Source of the DNA: DAOUJW01 sp034421015
GTDB taxonomy: Bacteria > Chloroflexota > Dehalococcoidia > Lucifugimonadales > UBA2985
Length of the DNA stretch: 44,725 nt
Direction: 5' to 3'
NCBI GenBank assembly: GCA_034421015.1
Contig: DAOUKT010000038.1
Span: forward strand, 1 to 44,725
The notes under the pieces were generated by a model, which was given only the letters and a program-made list of their open reading frames with translations, was not told the origin of the DNA and made no database searches. The position numbers and the translations under genes were made by a program. Shown piece by piece: positions 23,223 through 30,949 of the stretch. Numbering within the stretch: position 1 is the stretch's first letter; each line of letters opens with the position of its first letter.

Positions 23223-24512
23223 CTAGAGAATGCTCCTCAGGGTTATGGCTTCTTCCCGGGCAGGTCCCGTGGAGATCATGCTTATGGGACATCCCAGCAG
23301 TTCCTCAATGCGCTTCACGTAGTCCAGGGCCTCCTGCGGCAGGTCCGAGATGTCCCGGGCGCTGGCGGTCGGCTTGTCCCAGCCGGGAAACTCCTCATAG
23401 ACCGGCTCGCACATCTCCAGCACGGCAGGGCTGCTGGGAAATCGGTCTGTCACCTCTCCGTTGACCTTGTAGGCCACGCACAGCTTCACGGAGGGAAAGC
23501 CGTCCAATACGTCCAGACGGGTCAGTATTGCGGAGGTCATGCCGTTCACGGCGGCGGCGTACTTGGCTGCAACGCCATCGAACCAGCCGCATCGCCGAGG
23601 CCTTCCGGTGGTGGTGCCGTACTCCTGGGCGCGTTCCCGTATGGCCTCGCCGATTTCGTTCTCCAGCTCCGTGGGAAGCGCGCCGGAGCCCACCCTGGTG
23701 GTGTAGGACTTGTAGACGCCCGCAATCTCCCGGACGTACGTGGGGCTGATGCCGAGGCCAATGCAGGCCCCCCCGACAGTCGGAGATGACGAAGTTACGT
23801 AGGGATACGTGCCGTGGTCCAGGTCGAGCATTGTGCCCTGCGCGCCCTCCAGGAGAAGGCGGCGGTCATTGGACAACGTCTCGTGTATTACGTCCTCCGT
23901 CGGCCCGATGAAGGGCTTGAGGACCTGCCCCCACTCCCTGCACTTGTCGTACATGTCATCCAGGGAGAGCGGGGAGCCCCCGTAGACCTTGGTGATGAGT
24001 GAGTTCTTTCGCTCTACGACGAAGCTGAGCTTGGAGAGCAGGCCGCTCTCGTCCAGCAGGTCCGCCATGCGTATGCCGATGCGGGAGGACTTGTCCATGT
24101 ACACAGGCCCGATGCCCCTGCCCGTCGTCCCGATCACGCCCTCGCCCTCAGCCCGCAGGTTCTCCTCCAGACGGTCCAGGGTTACGTGGTACGGCATGAT
24201 GACGTGGGCCCTCTCGCTGATGAGCAGGCGGCTCACGTCCACCGACTGGGACTTCAGCTGCCCCAGCTCCTCCAGCAGGGCGTCGGGGTCCACCACAACG
24301 CCATTGCCGATGACGGGCGTGACGCTCTTGCGAAGGATGCCCACGGGGATCAGGTGGAACTTGAACTCCCCAAGGTCGTTTATGACGGTGTGGCCGGCGT
24401 TGTTGCCCCCGTTGAAGCGGGCTACAACGTCGGCGTTCTCCGCGAGAAAGTCGACTACTTTCCCCTTCCCCTCATCGCCCCACTGACCACCGATTATCGC
24501 GTATGCAGGCAT
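23223..24512 (-). CDS. purA: Adenylosuccinate synthetase
   Basis: 429-residue GTP-dependent enzyme joining IMP and aspartate in AMP synthesis. GGQWGDEGKGKVVDFL at the N-terminus, NGGNNAGHTV, the IMP-binding GTTGRGIGPVYMDK and the GTTTGRPRRCGWFD segment are diagnostic, and the catalytic Asp and His are both retained. Normal length. An extended -10 promoter lies about 40 bp upstream. It stands alone between a small-gene region and the carbonic anhydrase operon. Confidence 0.97.
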   Translation of the reverse strand: MPAYAIIGGQWGDEGKGKVVDFLAENADVVARFNGGNNAGHTVINDLGEFKFHLIPVGILRKSVTPVIGNGVVVDPDALLEELGQLKSQSVDVSRLLISERAHVIMPYHVTLDRLEENLRAEGEGVIGTTGRGIGPVYMDKSSRIGIRMADLLDESGLLSKLSFVVERKNSLITKVYGGSPLSLDDMYDKCREWGQVLKPFIGPTEDVIHETLSNDRRLLLEGAQGTMLDLDHGTYPYVTSSSPTVGGACIGLGISPTYVREIAGVYKSYTTRVGSGALPTELENEIGEAIRERAQEYGTTTGRPRRCGWFDGVAAKYAAAVNGMTSAILTRLDVLDGFPSVKLCVAYKVNGEVTDRFPSSPAVLEMCEPVYEEFPGWDKPTASARDISDLPQEALDYVKRIEELLGCPISMISTGPAREEAITLRSIL

Positions 24513-24553
24513 TTCTTACCCAATCTGTTGCCGGTTTGCTCCGAGCCTTGGAG

Positions 24554-24582
24554 AGTATACCAGAGGGCAACCCCTTTGGAAA
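24554..24582 (-). promoter_or_regulatory. Promoter for purA
   Basis: Minus strand TTTCCA (24577-24582), a 17-bp spacer and TATACT (24554-24559), the last with an extended -10 TGG in front. No PurR-like site or riboswitch is evident in the short leader. Confidence 0.6.
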
Positions 24583-24701
24583 GATAAACGCAAGTTGAGA
24601 GTCAAGATTGTAACACCCAGAGACCATTTTCCCGGAAATCTCTCACCTGAGTAGCGCTGAACGGCTACCGGCGGAGGACGTCAGAGTTAGAAAAAGTCGC
24701 C

Positions 24702-24875
24702 CTAGCTCTTGTCGCCGGACAGCACCCTCGTCAGGGCGCCCTCGACCACGTCCTGGATGAATCGCATCTCCGCAGCGGTAAACGGCTGCAGCCGGTCCGA
24801 GAGGTGGCGCGACTTTGCCCCCTCCAGCGCCTCGGTTACGGCCTTCTGTATGCTCTCTGTCGTAGGTGCAGTCAC
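24702..24875 (-). CDS. Small hypothetical protein (57 aa)
   Basis: GTG start with GGAGGA 6 nt upstream, reading MTAPTTESIQKAVTEALEG through RFIQDVVEGALTRVLSG to stop. Two amphipathic helices; no transmembrane segment. Coding character is good: strong GC bias at third positions and a charged-residue pattern. It is the last gene on the strand of the methylmalonyl-CoA operon, 107 bp after the carbonic anhydrase-like gene. I do not recognise the family. Confidence 0.6.
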   Translation of the reverse strand: MTAPTTESIQKAVTEALEGAKSRHLSDRLQPFTAAEMRFIQDVVEGALTRVLSGDKS

Positions 24876-24982
24876 ACTGGTTCCTCCACAAAAGTGTCTC
24901 GGGAAAGGTAGCTGGCGATCTGATCGGACGCTCCATGCCCCAGGAGGACCCCCCGCTTGCCGGGGCTGTCTTGCTAGGGCTG

Positions 24983-25522
24983 CTAGGAGGTCATGACCTC
25001 TTCGATGCTCAACTCTCTCAGGCTATCCTTGTACTGTTTGGGCTTGGCCAGGTATCCCGTGCTGTGGCTCCAGTCGAAGTTCTTCTCCCTGTCGGGAGGA
25101 GCGTCGCCGACAATGGCGGCCGGCACGCCCATCAGCATCTTCCTGGGAGGAATCTTGGCCCTGGGAGCAACCACTGCCCCGGCAGCGATTGTGCACCAGT
25201 CGCCAACCTCAGCGCCGTCCAGCACCACCGCCTTGATAGCGACCAGCACGTGCTCGCCCAGGGTCACGCCATGCAGCACGCAGGCATGGCCCAGATGGGA
25301 GTACTTGCCAAGCACCACCTCCCTGCCGTGTATGACGGAGTTGTCCTGTAGATTGGAGTAGTCGCCCATGCGAATTGTGCCCTCGTCGGCGCGCATGGTG
25401 ACGTTGGGCCCAATCCAGCAGCCCTCGCCAATGACCACGTCACCGATGATGACGGCCGTCGGGTGCACGTAGGACGTAGCGCCTATCTGCGGCCGTTTTC
25501 CCTGTACTTCATAAATGGGCAT
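24983..25522 (-). CDS. Gamma-carbonic anhydrase-like hexapeptide protein
   Basis: 179-residue left-handed beta-helix protein built from hexapeptide repeats (PTAVIIGDVVIGEGCWIGPNVTM). Three histidines typical of the zinc site lie in NSVIHG and YSHLGHACVLHG. The family includes Cam-like gamma carbonic anhydrases and PaaY/CaiE, some of which lack carbonic anhydrase activity. GGGAGA precedes the ATG. It follows the MDR oxidoreductase by 28 bp. In the methylmalonyl-CoA operon it might supply bicarbonate for acyl-CoA carboxylation, which is an inference. Confidence 0.85.
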   Translation of the reverse strand: MPIYEVQGKRPQIGATSYVHPTAVIIGDVVIGEGCWIGPNVTMRADEGTIRMGDYSNLQDNSVIHGREVVLGKYSHLGHACVLHGVTLGEHVLVAIKAVVLDGAEVGDWCTIAAGAVVAPRAKIPPRKMLMGVPAAIVGDAPPDREKNFDWSHSTGYLAKPKQYKDSLRELSIEEVMTS

Positions 25523-25550
25523 TTGTTTCTCCCTGCGGGCCGTACTTATA

Positions 25551-26591
25551 CTAATCCGGCACGTAGATTATCTTGCCAAAGACCTCGTCATTCTCCATGA
25601 TCTCCTGCCCCTTGGAAACCTCAGAAAGCGGAAAGACCCGGGAGACCACGGGCTTTATGTCTCCGCGCTCCACAAAGGGCAGGGCCTCCATAAGCTCGCT
25701 CTTGGAGCTTAGGTGAGACCCCAGGAAGTTCAGCTGCTTGTTCCACAGAAATCGCAGGTCCGTAGGCGCCTCGAAGCCCGTGGTGGCCCCGCAGACCACC
25801 AGTGTGCCGCCCCAGCGCATGGAGCGCACGCTGTCGGCCCAGGTCGCCTCGCCCACGTGCTCAAACACAACGTCCACTCCCCTCCGGTCAGTGATCCTGC
25901 GCACCTCCTGGAAGACGTCCTGCTCCTTGCGATTTATGGTGTGCTCCGCCCCAAGGCTCCTGGCAAACTCCAGCTTCTCCTCGCTGGCCGCAATGGCGAT
26001 GGGCTGAGCGTTGAAGAGCCTGCACACCTGGATGGCCATTGAGCCGAGGCCGCCCGCGGCGCCCCAGATAAGTACGAAATCCCCCGCCCTGATCCGCGCC
26101 CTAGTCACCAGCATTCGCCAAACGGTCTCCAGGATGAGCGGAAGGGACGCGGCCTCCTCCCAGGAGATGTTCTTGGGCTTGGGCAGAACGTTCATCGCGG
26201 GCAGCTTGACGTATTCCGAGTGGCCGCCGTCCTTTGGCCCGGTCTGGAATCCCCAGATTTTGAAGTCCCGGCAGAAGAACTCCTCGCCCCGGGCGCAGAA
26301 CTGGCACATCCTGCAGCTTATTCCCGGGTGGTCTATCACCTCGTCTCCCGGCGAGATGCCTGTGACCTCGCTGCCGACCTCCGCCACCTCTCCGGAGATG
26401 TCGCTTCCGGAAACGTGAGGCAGGATGATCGGCACGCCGGGCAGGCCGCGCCTGGCCCAGATGTCGTTGTAGTTGGCCGAGGCCGCCCTGACCTTGATCA
26501 GCACCTCGTTGGGAGAAATCTGGGGCATTGGCTCATCCTGGTATTTCAGCACCTCGGTGCCGCCATGCTCCTCGAAGACGACTGCTTTCAT
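25551..26591 (-). CDS. Zinc-type MDR alcohol dehydrogenase/acyl-CoA reductase-like
   Basis: 346-residue medium-chain dehydrogenase/reductase. An N-terminal GroES-like domain with a structural zinc lobe (CRMCQFCARGEEFFC, four Cys) and a Rossmann domain with GAAGGLGSMAIQVC. Catalytic zinc residues typical of classical ADH are not clearly retained: NYNDIWARRG replaces the Cys at the usual ligand position. The fold resembles acryloyl-CoA and crotonyl-CoA reductases as well as quinone oxidoreductases. In this operon an enoyl-CoA reductase acting on acryloyl-CoA is plausible but unproven. Confidence 0.82.
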   Translation of the reverse strand: MKAVVFEEHGGTEVLKYQDEPMPQISPNEVLIKVRAASANYNDIWARRGLPGVPIILPHVSGSDISGEVAEVGSEVTGISPGDEVIDHPGISCRMCQFCARGEEFFCRDFKIWGFQTGPKDGGHSEYVKLPAMNVLPKPKNISWEEAASLPLILETVWRMLVTRARIRAGDFVLIWGAAGGLGSMAIQVCRLFNAQPIAIAASEEKLEFARSLGAEHTINRKEQDVFQEVRRITDRRGVDVVFEHVGEATWADSVRSMRWGGTLVVCGATTGFEAPTDLRFLWNKQLNFLGSHLSSKSELMEALPFVERGDIKPVVSRVFPLSEVSKGQEIMENDEVFGKIIYVPD

Positions 26592-26695
26592 ACGGGAACC
26601 CCCATAAGTGAACGACTTGGGATGCGCGGCTCTGGCTGCGCCAACTCGTAACCTAACACCGCAAAAACTCTCTCGTCAAGGCGAAGGCGACGGCG

Positions 26696-27112
26696 TCAGG
26701 ACGCCCCGACCCTTTCGTCGGTGACCTGCCGCACGAAGTCCACAATGTCCTTGAGGCTGGACCCCGGGCCGAATATGCCTCGGATGCCCATCTCCTCCAG
26801 CTTGGGATAGTCCTCTCTGGGCAGTATCCCCCCAGCGAAGACGGCAACGCTGTCCAGCTCCTTCTCTCTCAGGGCCTCCATCACCTGGGGAAACAGCTCC
26901 AGGTGAGACCCGGACAGGATGCTCAGGCCAATTGCGTCCACGTCTTTCCGGGAGGCGGTGTCCGCGATCATCTCCGGAGTCTGGCGTATGCCCGTGTACG
27001 TGACCTCGAAGCCCGCGTCCTCAAGGGCCCGGGCCACCACCTTCGCGCCGCGGTCGTGGCCGTCCAGGCCAGGCTTTGCTATCAGAACTCTGGGCTGCCT
27101 CTGCTCCGTCAC
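26696..27112 (-). CDS. mcmA2: Methylmalonyl-CoA mutase small subunit (B12-binding)
   Basis: 138-residue cobalamin-binding domain. DGHDRG at residues 17-22 carries the DxHxxG motif whose His replaces dimethylbenzimidazole as the lower cobalt ligand, followed by LSILSGSH and FAGGILP, the other B12 contacts. It works as a separate chain with the catalytic subunit encoded two genes upstream. GTG start with GGAGGTG 7 nt upstream. 28 bp after the epimerase gene. Confidence 0.93.
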   Translation of the reverse strand: MTEQRQPRVLIAKPGLDGHDRGAKVVARALEDAGFEVTYTGIRQTPEMIADTASRKDVDAIGLSILSGSHLELFPQVMEALREKELDSVAVFAGGILPREDYPKLEEMGIRGIFGPGSSLKDIVDFVRQVTDERVGAS

Positions 27113-27140
27113 AGTTGCACCTCCAACCGACCTGACTACC

Positions 27141-27941
27141 CTACCTGCCGCTGCTCCTCGCCCGCTCCACCATTACCCTGACGCCTGCCAGCTTCTCAGG
27201 GGGGATGAACGTGTTGCCCCGAGTCGCCCTGACGAATGGCACGCTATCCAGGTCAGAAGTGACCAGCGTCAGGGAGTACACGCCCTCCCCACGGTCCTCA
27301 ATGAAGTCATGGATGGGGCCCTGGGCGGCCAGGGGCTGTGCGAACCTCACGGTGTCGCCTGCGTCCGAGTTCGAGAGGCACAGGCCTCTGACCCTTGCGA
27401 AGTTGGACGGCGAGCTGCTGAATCCGGTCTCCGCGCTGTCCAGCATCCCGAAGTTGCGCTTCCATACGTCGGCGGATTCGCCTGCGTTCTTGGCCGCGAT
27501 CATCACTGGGCCTCTTCTGAGGTCTGTGCCGGAAGACGTCCTGCGGCTGATCTGGGCAAACTCCACCAGAACGCCGGCCGCCGAGCGCGGGTGCACGAAG
27601 TCCACCAGCCCCACGAACCCCTCTCGTGGAGCGCCCTGGATGAGCTGCACTTCACGGCCCTTCAGGGTGTCTATCTCATCCTGGATGTCGGTCACCTCAA
27701 AGCAGATGTGGTGAATGCCCTCGCCGCGGCGCTCCAGGAACCGGCCGACTATGCTCTCCGGGTCGGTTGGCTGCAGCAGTTCAAACCGCACGTCGGCCGT
27801 GGGAAGCAGGGCGGCTATGAGCTGCTGGTCCTCCACTTTCTCCCGGGCCGCCTCCGAGATGCCCAGGGCCTCCTTGAACTGGGCGGCGGCGGTGTCCAGG
27901 TCTTTGACGGCCACTCCTATGTGATCAATGGTGAGAAACAT
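27141..27941 (-). CDS. mce: Methylmalonyl-CoA epimerase fused to a second VOC-like domain
   Basis: 266 residues; the first 130 form a complete methylmalonyl-CoA epimerase (DHIGVAVKDLDTA, FELLQP, GEGIHHICFEV, VLVEFAQ, which contain the metal-ligand positions). Single-domain epimerases are about 135-150 residues, so the C-terminal half is extra. Residues about 140-266 look like a degenerate VOC half (VMIAAKNAGESADVWKRNFGM, GVYSLTLVTSDLD) without clear metal ligands, perhaps structural or a second acyl-CoA-binding unit. ATG 27941 has AGAGGTAAG upstream. It lies 13 bp after mcmA1. Confidence 0.85.
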   Translation of the reverse strand: MFLTIDHIGVAVKDLDTAAAQFKEALGISEAAREKVEDQQLIAALLPTADVRFELLQPTDPESIVGRFLERRGEGIHHICFEVTDIQDEIDTLKGREVQLIQGAPREGFVGLVDFVHPRSAAGVLVEFAQISRRTSSGTDLRRGPVMIAAKNAGESADVWKRNFGMLDSAETGFSSSPSNFARVRGLCLSNSDAGDTVRFAQPLAAQGPIHDFIEDRGEGVYSLTLVTSDLDSVPFVRATRGNTFIPPEKLAGVRVMVERARSSGR

Positions 27942-27954
27942 GCTTACCTCTAAT

Positions 27955-29610
27955 CTAGACTGCCACGCGGTCCTGCTCAACGCCGAACACCTTGCGGAAC
28001 ACGTCGCATATCTCGCCCGTGGTGCAGTACGCTTCCACGCACTCCAGAATGGCCGGCATGGTGTTCTCGCTGCTCCGGGCAATTCTCTCAAGGTTGGCCA
28101 GAGCATCCCTGGCCCTGGAGCCGTTGCGGTTGGCCCGGACCCTCTGCAGCCTGGCGATCTGCCGGTCGCGCTCCGCCGGGTCTATCTGAAAGACGTCGAT
28201 CTCCGGCTCCTCGTTGGTCTGGTACGCGTTTACGCCCACAACGGTGCGCTGGCCGTCTTCAATCTCCAGCTGCAGCTTGTAGGCGGCGTCGCCTATCTCA
28301 TTCTGCTGGAATCCCCGGTCGATTGCGGGCACCGCTCCACCAAGCTCATCGACCTCTGCGATGTAGTGCAGCGCGGCCCGTTCCAACTCGTCCGTCAGCT
28401 TCTCGACGTAGTAGGAGCCGGCCATGGGATCGACCGTGTCCGTCAGTCCGCACTCAAAGGCCAGCACCTGCTGAGTCCGCAGCGACAGCGTGACAGCCTC
28501 CTCCGTCGGCAGGGCCAGGGCCTCGTCCTTGGAGTTGACGTGCAGCGACTGGGTCCCGCCGAGAATGGCGGCAAGGGCCTGTATGCTGGAGCGCACGACG
28601 TTGTTGTCGGGCTGCTGCGCGGTCAGCGTCACGCCCGCGGTCTGAGCGTGGAACCGCATCATCTGGGAGCGGGGGTTCTGCGAGTTGAAGCGCTCCTTCA
28701 TCAGCCGGGCCCACAGTCGCCTGGCGGCCCTGAACTTGGCCACCTCCTCCATGAGGTTGCTCTGGGCCACAAAGAAGAAGGTCAGCTGGGGAGCAAAGTC
28801 GTCCACGTTCAGGCCCGCGTTCACGGCGGCGCGAACGTACGCCATCGCATTCGCCAGCGTAAACCCGACCTCCTGCGCGGCCGTGCAGCCCGCCTCACGC
28901 ATGTGGTAGCCGCTGATGGAGATGGTGTTCCAGTTGGGCGTCTCCGAGGCGCAGTAGGCGAACAGGTCGGTCACCAAACGCATGGAGGGAGCCGCCGGGT
29001 AGATGTGGGTGCCCCGGGCTATGTACTCCTTCAGAATGTCGTTCTGGACGGTGCCCCTCAGCTCCTTGAGGTCAACCCCCTGCTTCTTGGCCATAGCTAT
29101 GTAGTAGGCAAGGAGCAGAGAGGCCGTTGCGTTTATGGTCATGGAGGTGGAGACCTCAGCCAGGTTGATGCCCTGGAAGGCGGTCTCCATGTCCTCAAGG
29201 TGAGAGATTGGCACTCCCACCCTGCCCACTTCGCTGTAGGCGATGGGATGGTCGGAATCGTAGCCGGTCTGAGTGGGCAGGTCGAAGGCCATTGAAAGCC
29301 CAGTCTGGCCCTGCTCCAGCAGATAGCGATAGCGGCGATTGGTCTCCTCCGCCGAGGCGAAGCCGGAGTACTGGCGCATGGTCCAGATGCGACCCCGGTA
29401 CATGGTGGGCTGAACGCCCCTGGTGTAGGGAAAGCTGCCCGGAAAGCCCAGGTCGCGGTCGTAGTCCTGGTTGGCGACGTCCTCGGGCGTGTATATCGGA
29501 TCGATCTCTATGTCGGATGTCGTCTCAAAGCGGGCCTGTCGCTCCCGGCTGCGCTCTGTGGCCGGGCCCCAGACCTTTTCCTTCCACTCCTGTTTCCTGT
29601 CAGTGGCCAT
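27955..29610 (-). CDS. mcmA1: Methylmalonyl-CoA mutase large (catalytic) subunit
   Basis: 551-residue TIM-barrel subunit interconverting succinyl-CoA and (R)-methylmalonyl-CoA with adenosylcobalamin. MYRGRIWTMRQYSGFAS, GLSMAFDLPTQTGYDSD, NTISISGYHMREAG and QPDNNVVRSSIQALAAILGG are conserved active-site segments. The B12 domain is on a separate gene, the split arrangement found in archaea and Chloroflexota. An N-terminal helical extension, MATDRKQEWKEKVWGPA, is typical. First gene of its operon with a clear promoter. Confidence 0.94.
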   Translation of the reverse strand: MATDRKQEWKEKVWGPATERSRERQARFETTSDIEIDPIYTPEDVANQDYDRDLGFPGSFPYTRGVQPTMYRGRIWTMRQYSGFASAEETNRRYRYLLEQGQTGLSMAFDLPTQTGYDSDHPIAYSEVGRVGVPISHLEDMETAFQGINLAEVSTSMTINATASLLLAYYIAMAKKQGVDLKELRGTVQNDILKEYIARGTHIYPAAPSMRLVTDLFAYCASETPNWNTISISGYHMREAGCTAAQEVGFTLANAMAYVRAAVNAGLNVDDFAPQLTFFFVAQSNLMEEVAKFRAARRLWARLMKERFNSQNPRSQMMRFHAQTAGVTLTAQQPDNNVVRSSIQALAAILGGTQSLHVNSKDEALALPTEEAVTLSLRTQQVLAFECGLTDTVDPMAGSYYVEKLTDELERAALHYIAEVDELGGAVPAIDRGFQQNEIGDAAYKLQLEIEDGQRTVVGVNAYQTNEEPEIDVFQIDPAERDRQIARLQRVRANRNGSRARDALANLERIARSSENTMPAILECVEAYCTTGEICDVFRKVFGVEQDRVAV

Positions 29611-29688
29611 TGCAAGCCTCCTGCTAGGTGTTGGCTGCCCGGCGACTCACGATGATAAGTACGCCGCTCCACAGCCGTAAGCGCGGTT

Positions 29689-29717
29689 AGGATACGCAAT
29701 GCCGAATTGAGTGTCAA
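29689..29717 (-). promoter_or_regulatory. Promoter for the methylmalonyl-CoA operon
   Basis: Minus strand TTGACA (29712-29717), a 17-bp spacer and TATCCT (29689-29694), about 80 bp before the mcmA1 start. No cobalamin riboswitch is seen in the leader, which is too short for one. Confidence 0.65.
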
Positions 29718-29782
29718 GGAGAGCAGCCGACGGGCATTCTCAGAGTGGGTTGGTAATGTAAATGAGCACTATCCAAGAGTTA

Positions 29783-29860
29783 GACCACCCTGCGTAGGCA
29801 GGGGTCTCTCCCCAATGTAACACCAGGGATCCTGGATTCCTGCCTTCGCAGGAATGGTCG
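29783..29860. repeat. REP-like pair, related to 33-107
   Basis: Two hairpins in the gene-free stretch 29718-30021: CCCTGC-GTAG-GCAGGG (29788-29803) and ATTCCTGC-CTTC-GCAGGAAT (29836-29855, 8-bp perfect stem), each with flanks like those of the element at the start of the window (AGACC on the left, GGTCG on the right). The rest of the stretch, 29861-30021, holds no gene that I can recognise. Confidence 0.7.
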
Positions 29861-30021
29861 TGTGGTCAGCATTCCAAAGAAGTTGGCAATACCAACACAC
29901 CCCGGAAATATCAGCCGACGATAGCGATTGAGATGTTACAGAGGAGTGAGTGCTTTTATACGCTGCGAAACACTTATCTACTCACATATTAGCGCTTACA
30001 AGCACACGCAAGCGCTTGGCG

Positions 30022-30768
30022 TCAGTCCCCTGTCTCCTCCTCAATCCGCCGGATCTCCTCCTCCACCTCCTGTATGCGCCGGTAGTCCTCCTCGTACAGC
30101 TTGTAGCAGCGCTCCAGGTAAAGCTGGGCCAGCGCTGACCCTCTCTCTGACGCCATTCCCCCGACCTCCAGTATCCGGGACACCCGGTAGTTCTCAGGCA
30201 GGTACTTGGCCAGGGCCAGTATCTCCTCCTCCGTCTCCTTCGTCAGCCGCGGGTCGGACCCCTCCAGGGCGAAACGCAGCTTGCCCACCAGCTTGGAAAG
30301 CTCGCTCAGCTTGGCCGTCTCCCCCATCAGCTCGTAGAGAAGCTCGTTTACGCTGGGCTCGGCGGAGAGGGCCGGCGGCCGGCTCGCCTCCTGCGACTGC
30401 TGCCACAGCCGCGTGTACTCCTGCTGCAGGTCGTTGACCACCTGCACCATGTCCAGTGGATTGTCTGCGTCGCCCGTGCCCCCGTCGATGAGGTCGTCGT
30501 CCCTGGCCTCGGCAAGGCGCTGGATCTCTGCCAGGCTATCGACCTTCTCCGGGAATGGAGGGAAGGCGAAGCCGGACAGCTCCTGGGCGTTCATCCCCTG
30601 CAACTGGGCGGCAAACATTGGCGGGATGTACTTGGCAACGTCCACCTTTACGGGCAGAGTGATGATGTAGGTGGCCATGATCTGGTCCTGGTTGTACCTC
30701 TGGCGGAAGTAGACCAGCGCATGTCCCTTTGGCGCGTCCTTCGACCCTCGCTCGAAAAAGAGGTCCAA
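30022..30768 (-). CDS. Conserved-looking hypothetical protein, acidic and helical
   Basis: 248-residue protein I do not recognise. Residues 1-60 look like a small globular domain (GHALVYFRQRYNQDQIMATYIITLPVKVDV and onward, with an IPPMFAAQL helix). The middle is acidic (ARDDDLIDGGTGDADNP). Two long helical regions follow, and the C-terminus is a charged coiled coil (YRRIQEVEEEIRRIEEETGD). No signal peptide or membrane span. TTG start with AAAGG upstream and a TATAAT further back. Possibly a filament- or scaffold-like partner; no function assigned. Confidence 0.75.
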   Translation of the reverse strand: MDLFFERGSKDAPKGHALVYFRQRYNQDQIMATYIITLPVKVDVAKYIPPMFAAQLQGMNAQELSGFAFPPFPEKVDSLAEIQRLAEARDDDLIDGGTGDADNPLDMVQVVNDLQQEYTRLWQQSQEASRPPALSAEPSVNELLYELMGETAKLSELSKLVGKLRFALEGSDPRLTKETEEEILALAKYLPENYRVSRILEVGGMASERGSALAQLYLERCYKLYEEDYRRIQEVEEEIRRIEEETGD

Positions 30769-30800
30769 TTTACAGCCTTTCGTCTCTCGTACCTGACATC

Positions 30801-30806
30801 ATTATA
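30801..30806 (-). promoter_or_regulatory. -10 element for gene 30022-30768
   Basis: Perfect TATAAT on the minus strand, 32 bp before the TTG start. A convincing -35 is not seen. Confidence 0.4.
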
Positions 30807-30949
30807 CTACGAACGCGCAGCCGCGCCCGCGTACTATCCGCTCGATGCGCATCCAACATCGGCGGCCGGTCTTCCATGCCCCTACGACGGATGAATCTCC
30901 CGCTATCTGCTAGAATGAAATTGAGAGACCGCCAGTGGGAGGAGAATCA

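Noticed and set aside
25551..26591. Classical zinc alcohol dehydrogenase
   Set aside because: The structural zinc Cys cluster is present but the catalytic-zinc Cys position is replaced by NYNDIWARRG, so a named alcohol dehydrogenase activity is not supported.
27928..29295. 455-codon frame opposite mcmA1
   Set aside because: Antisense shadow with His/Val/Gly-rich low-information sequence.
29611..29760. Cobalamin riboswitch before the B12-dependent mutase
   Set aside because: The leader is about 75 nt with no B12-box or multi-stem pattern.
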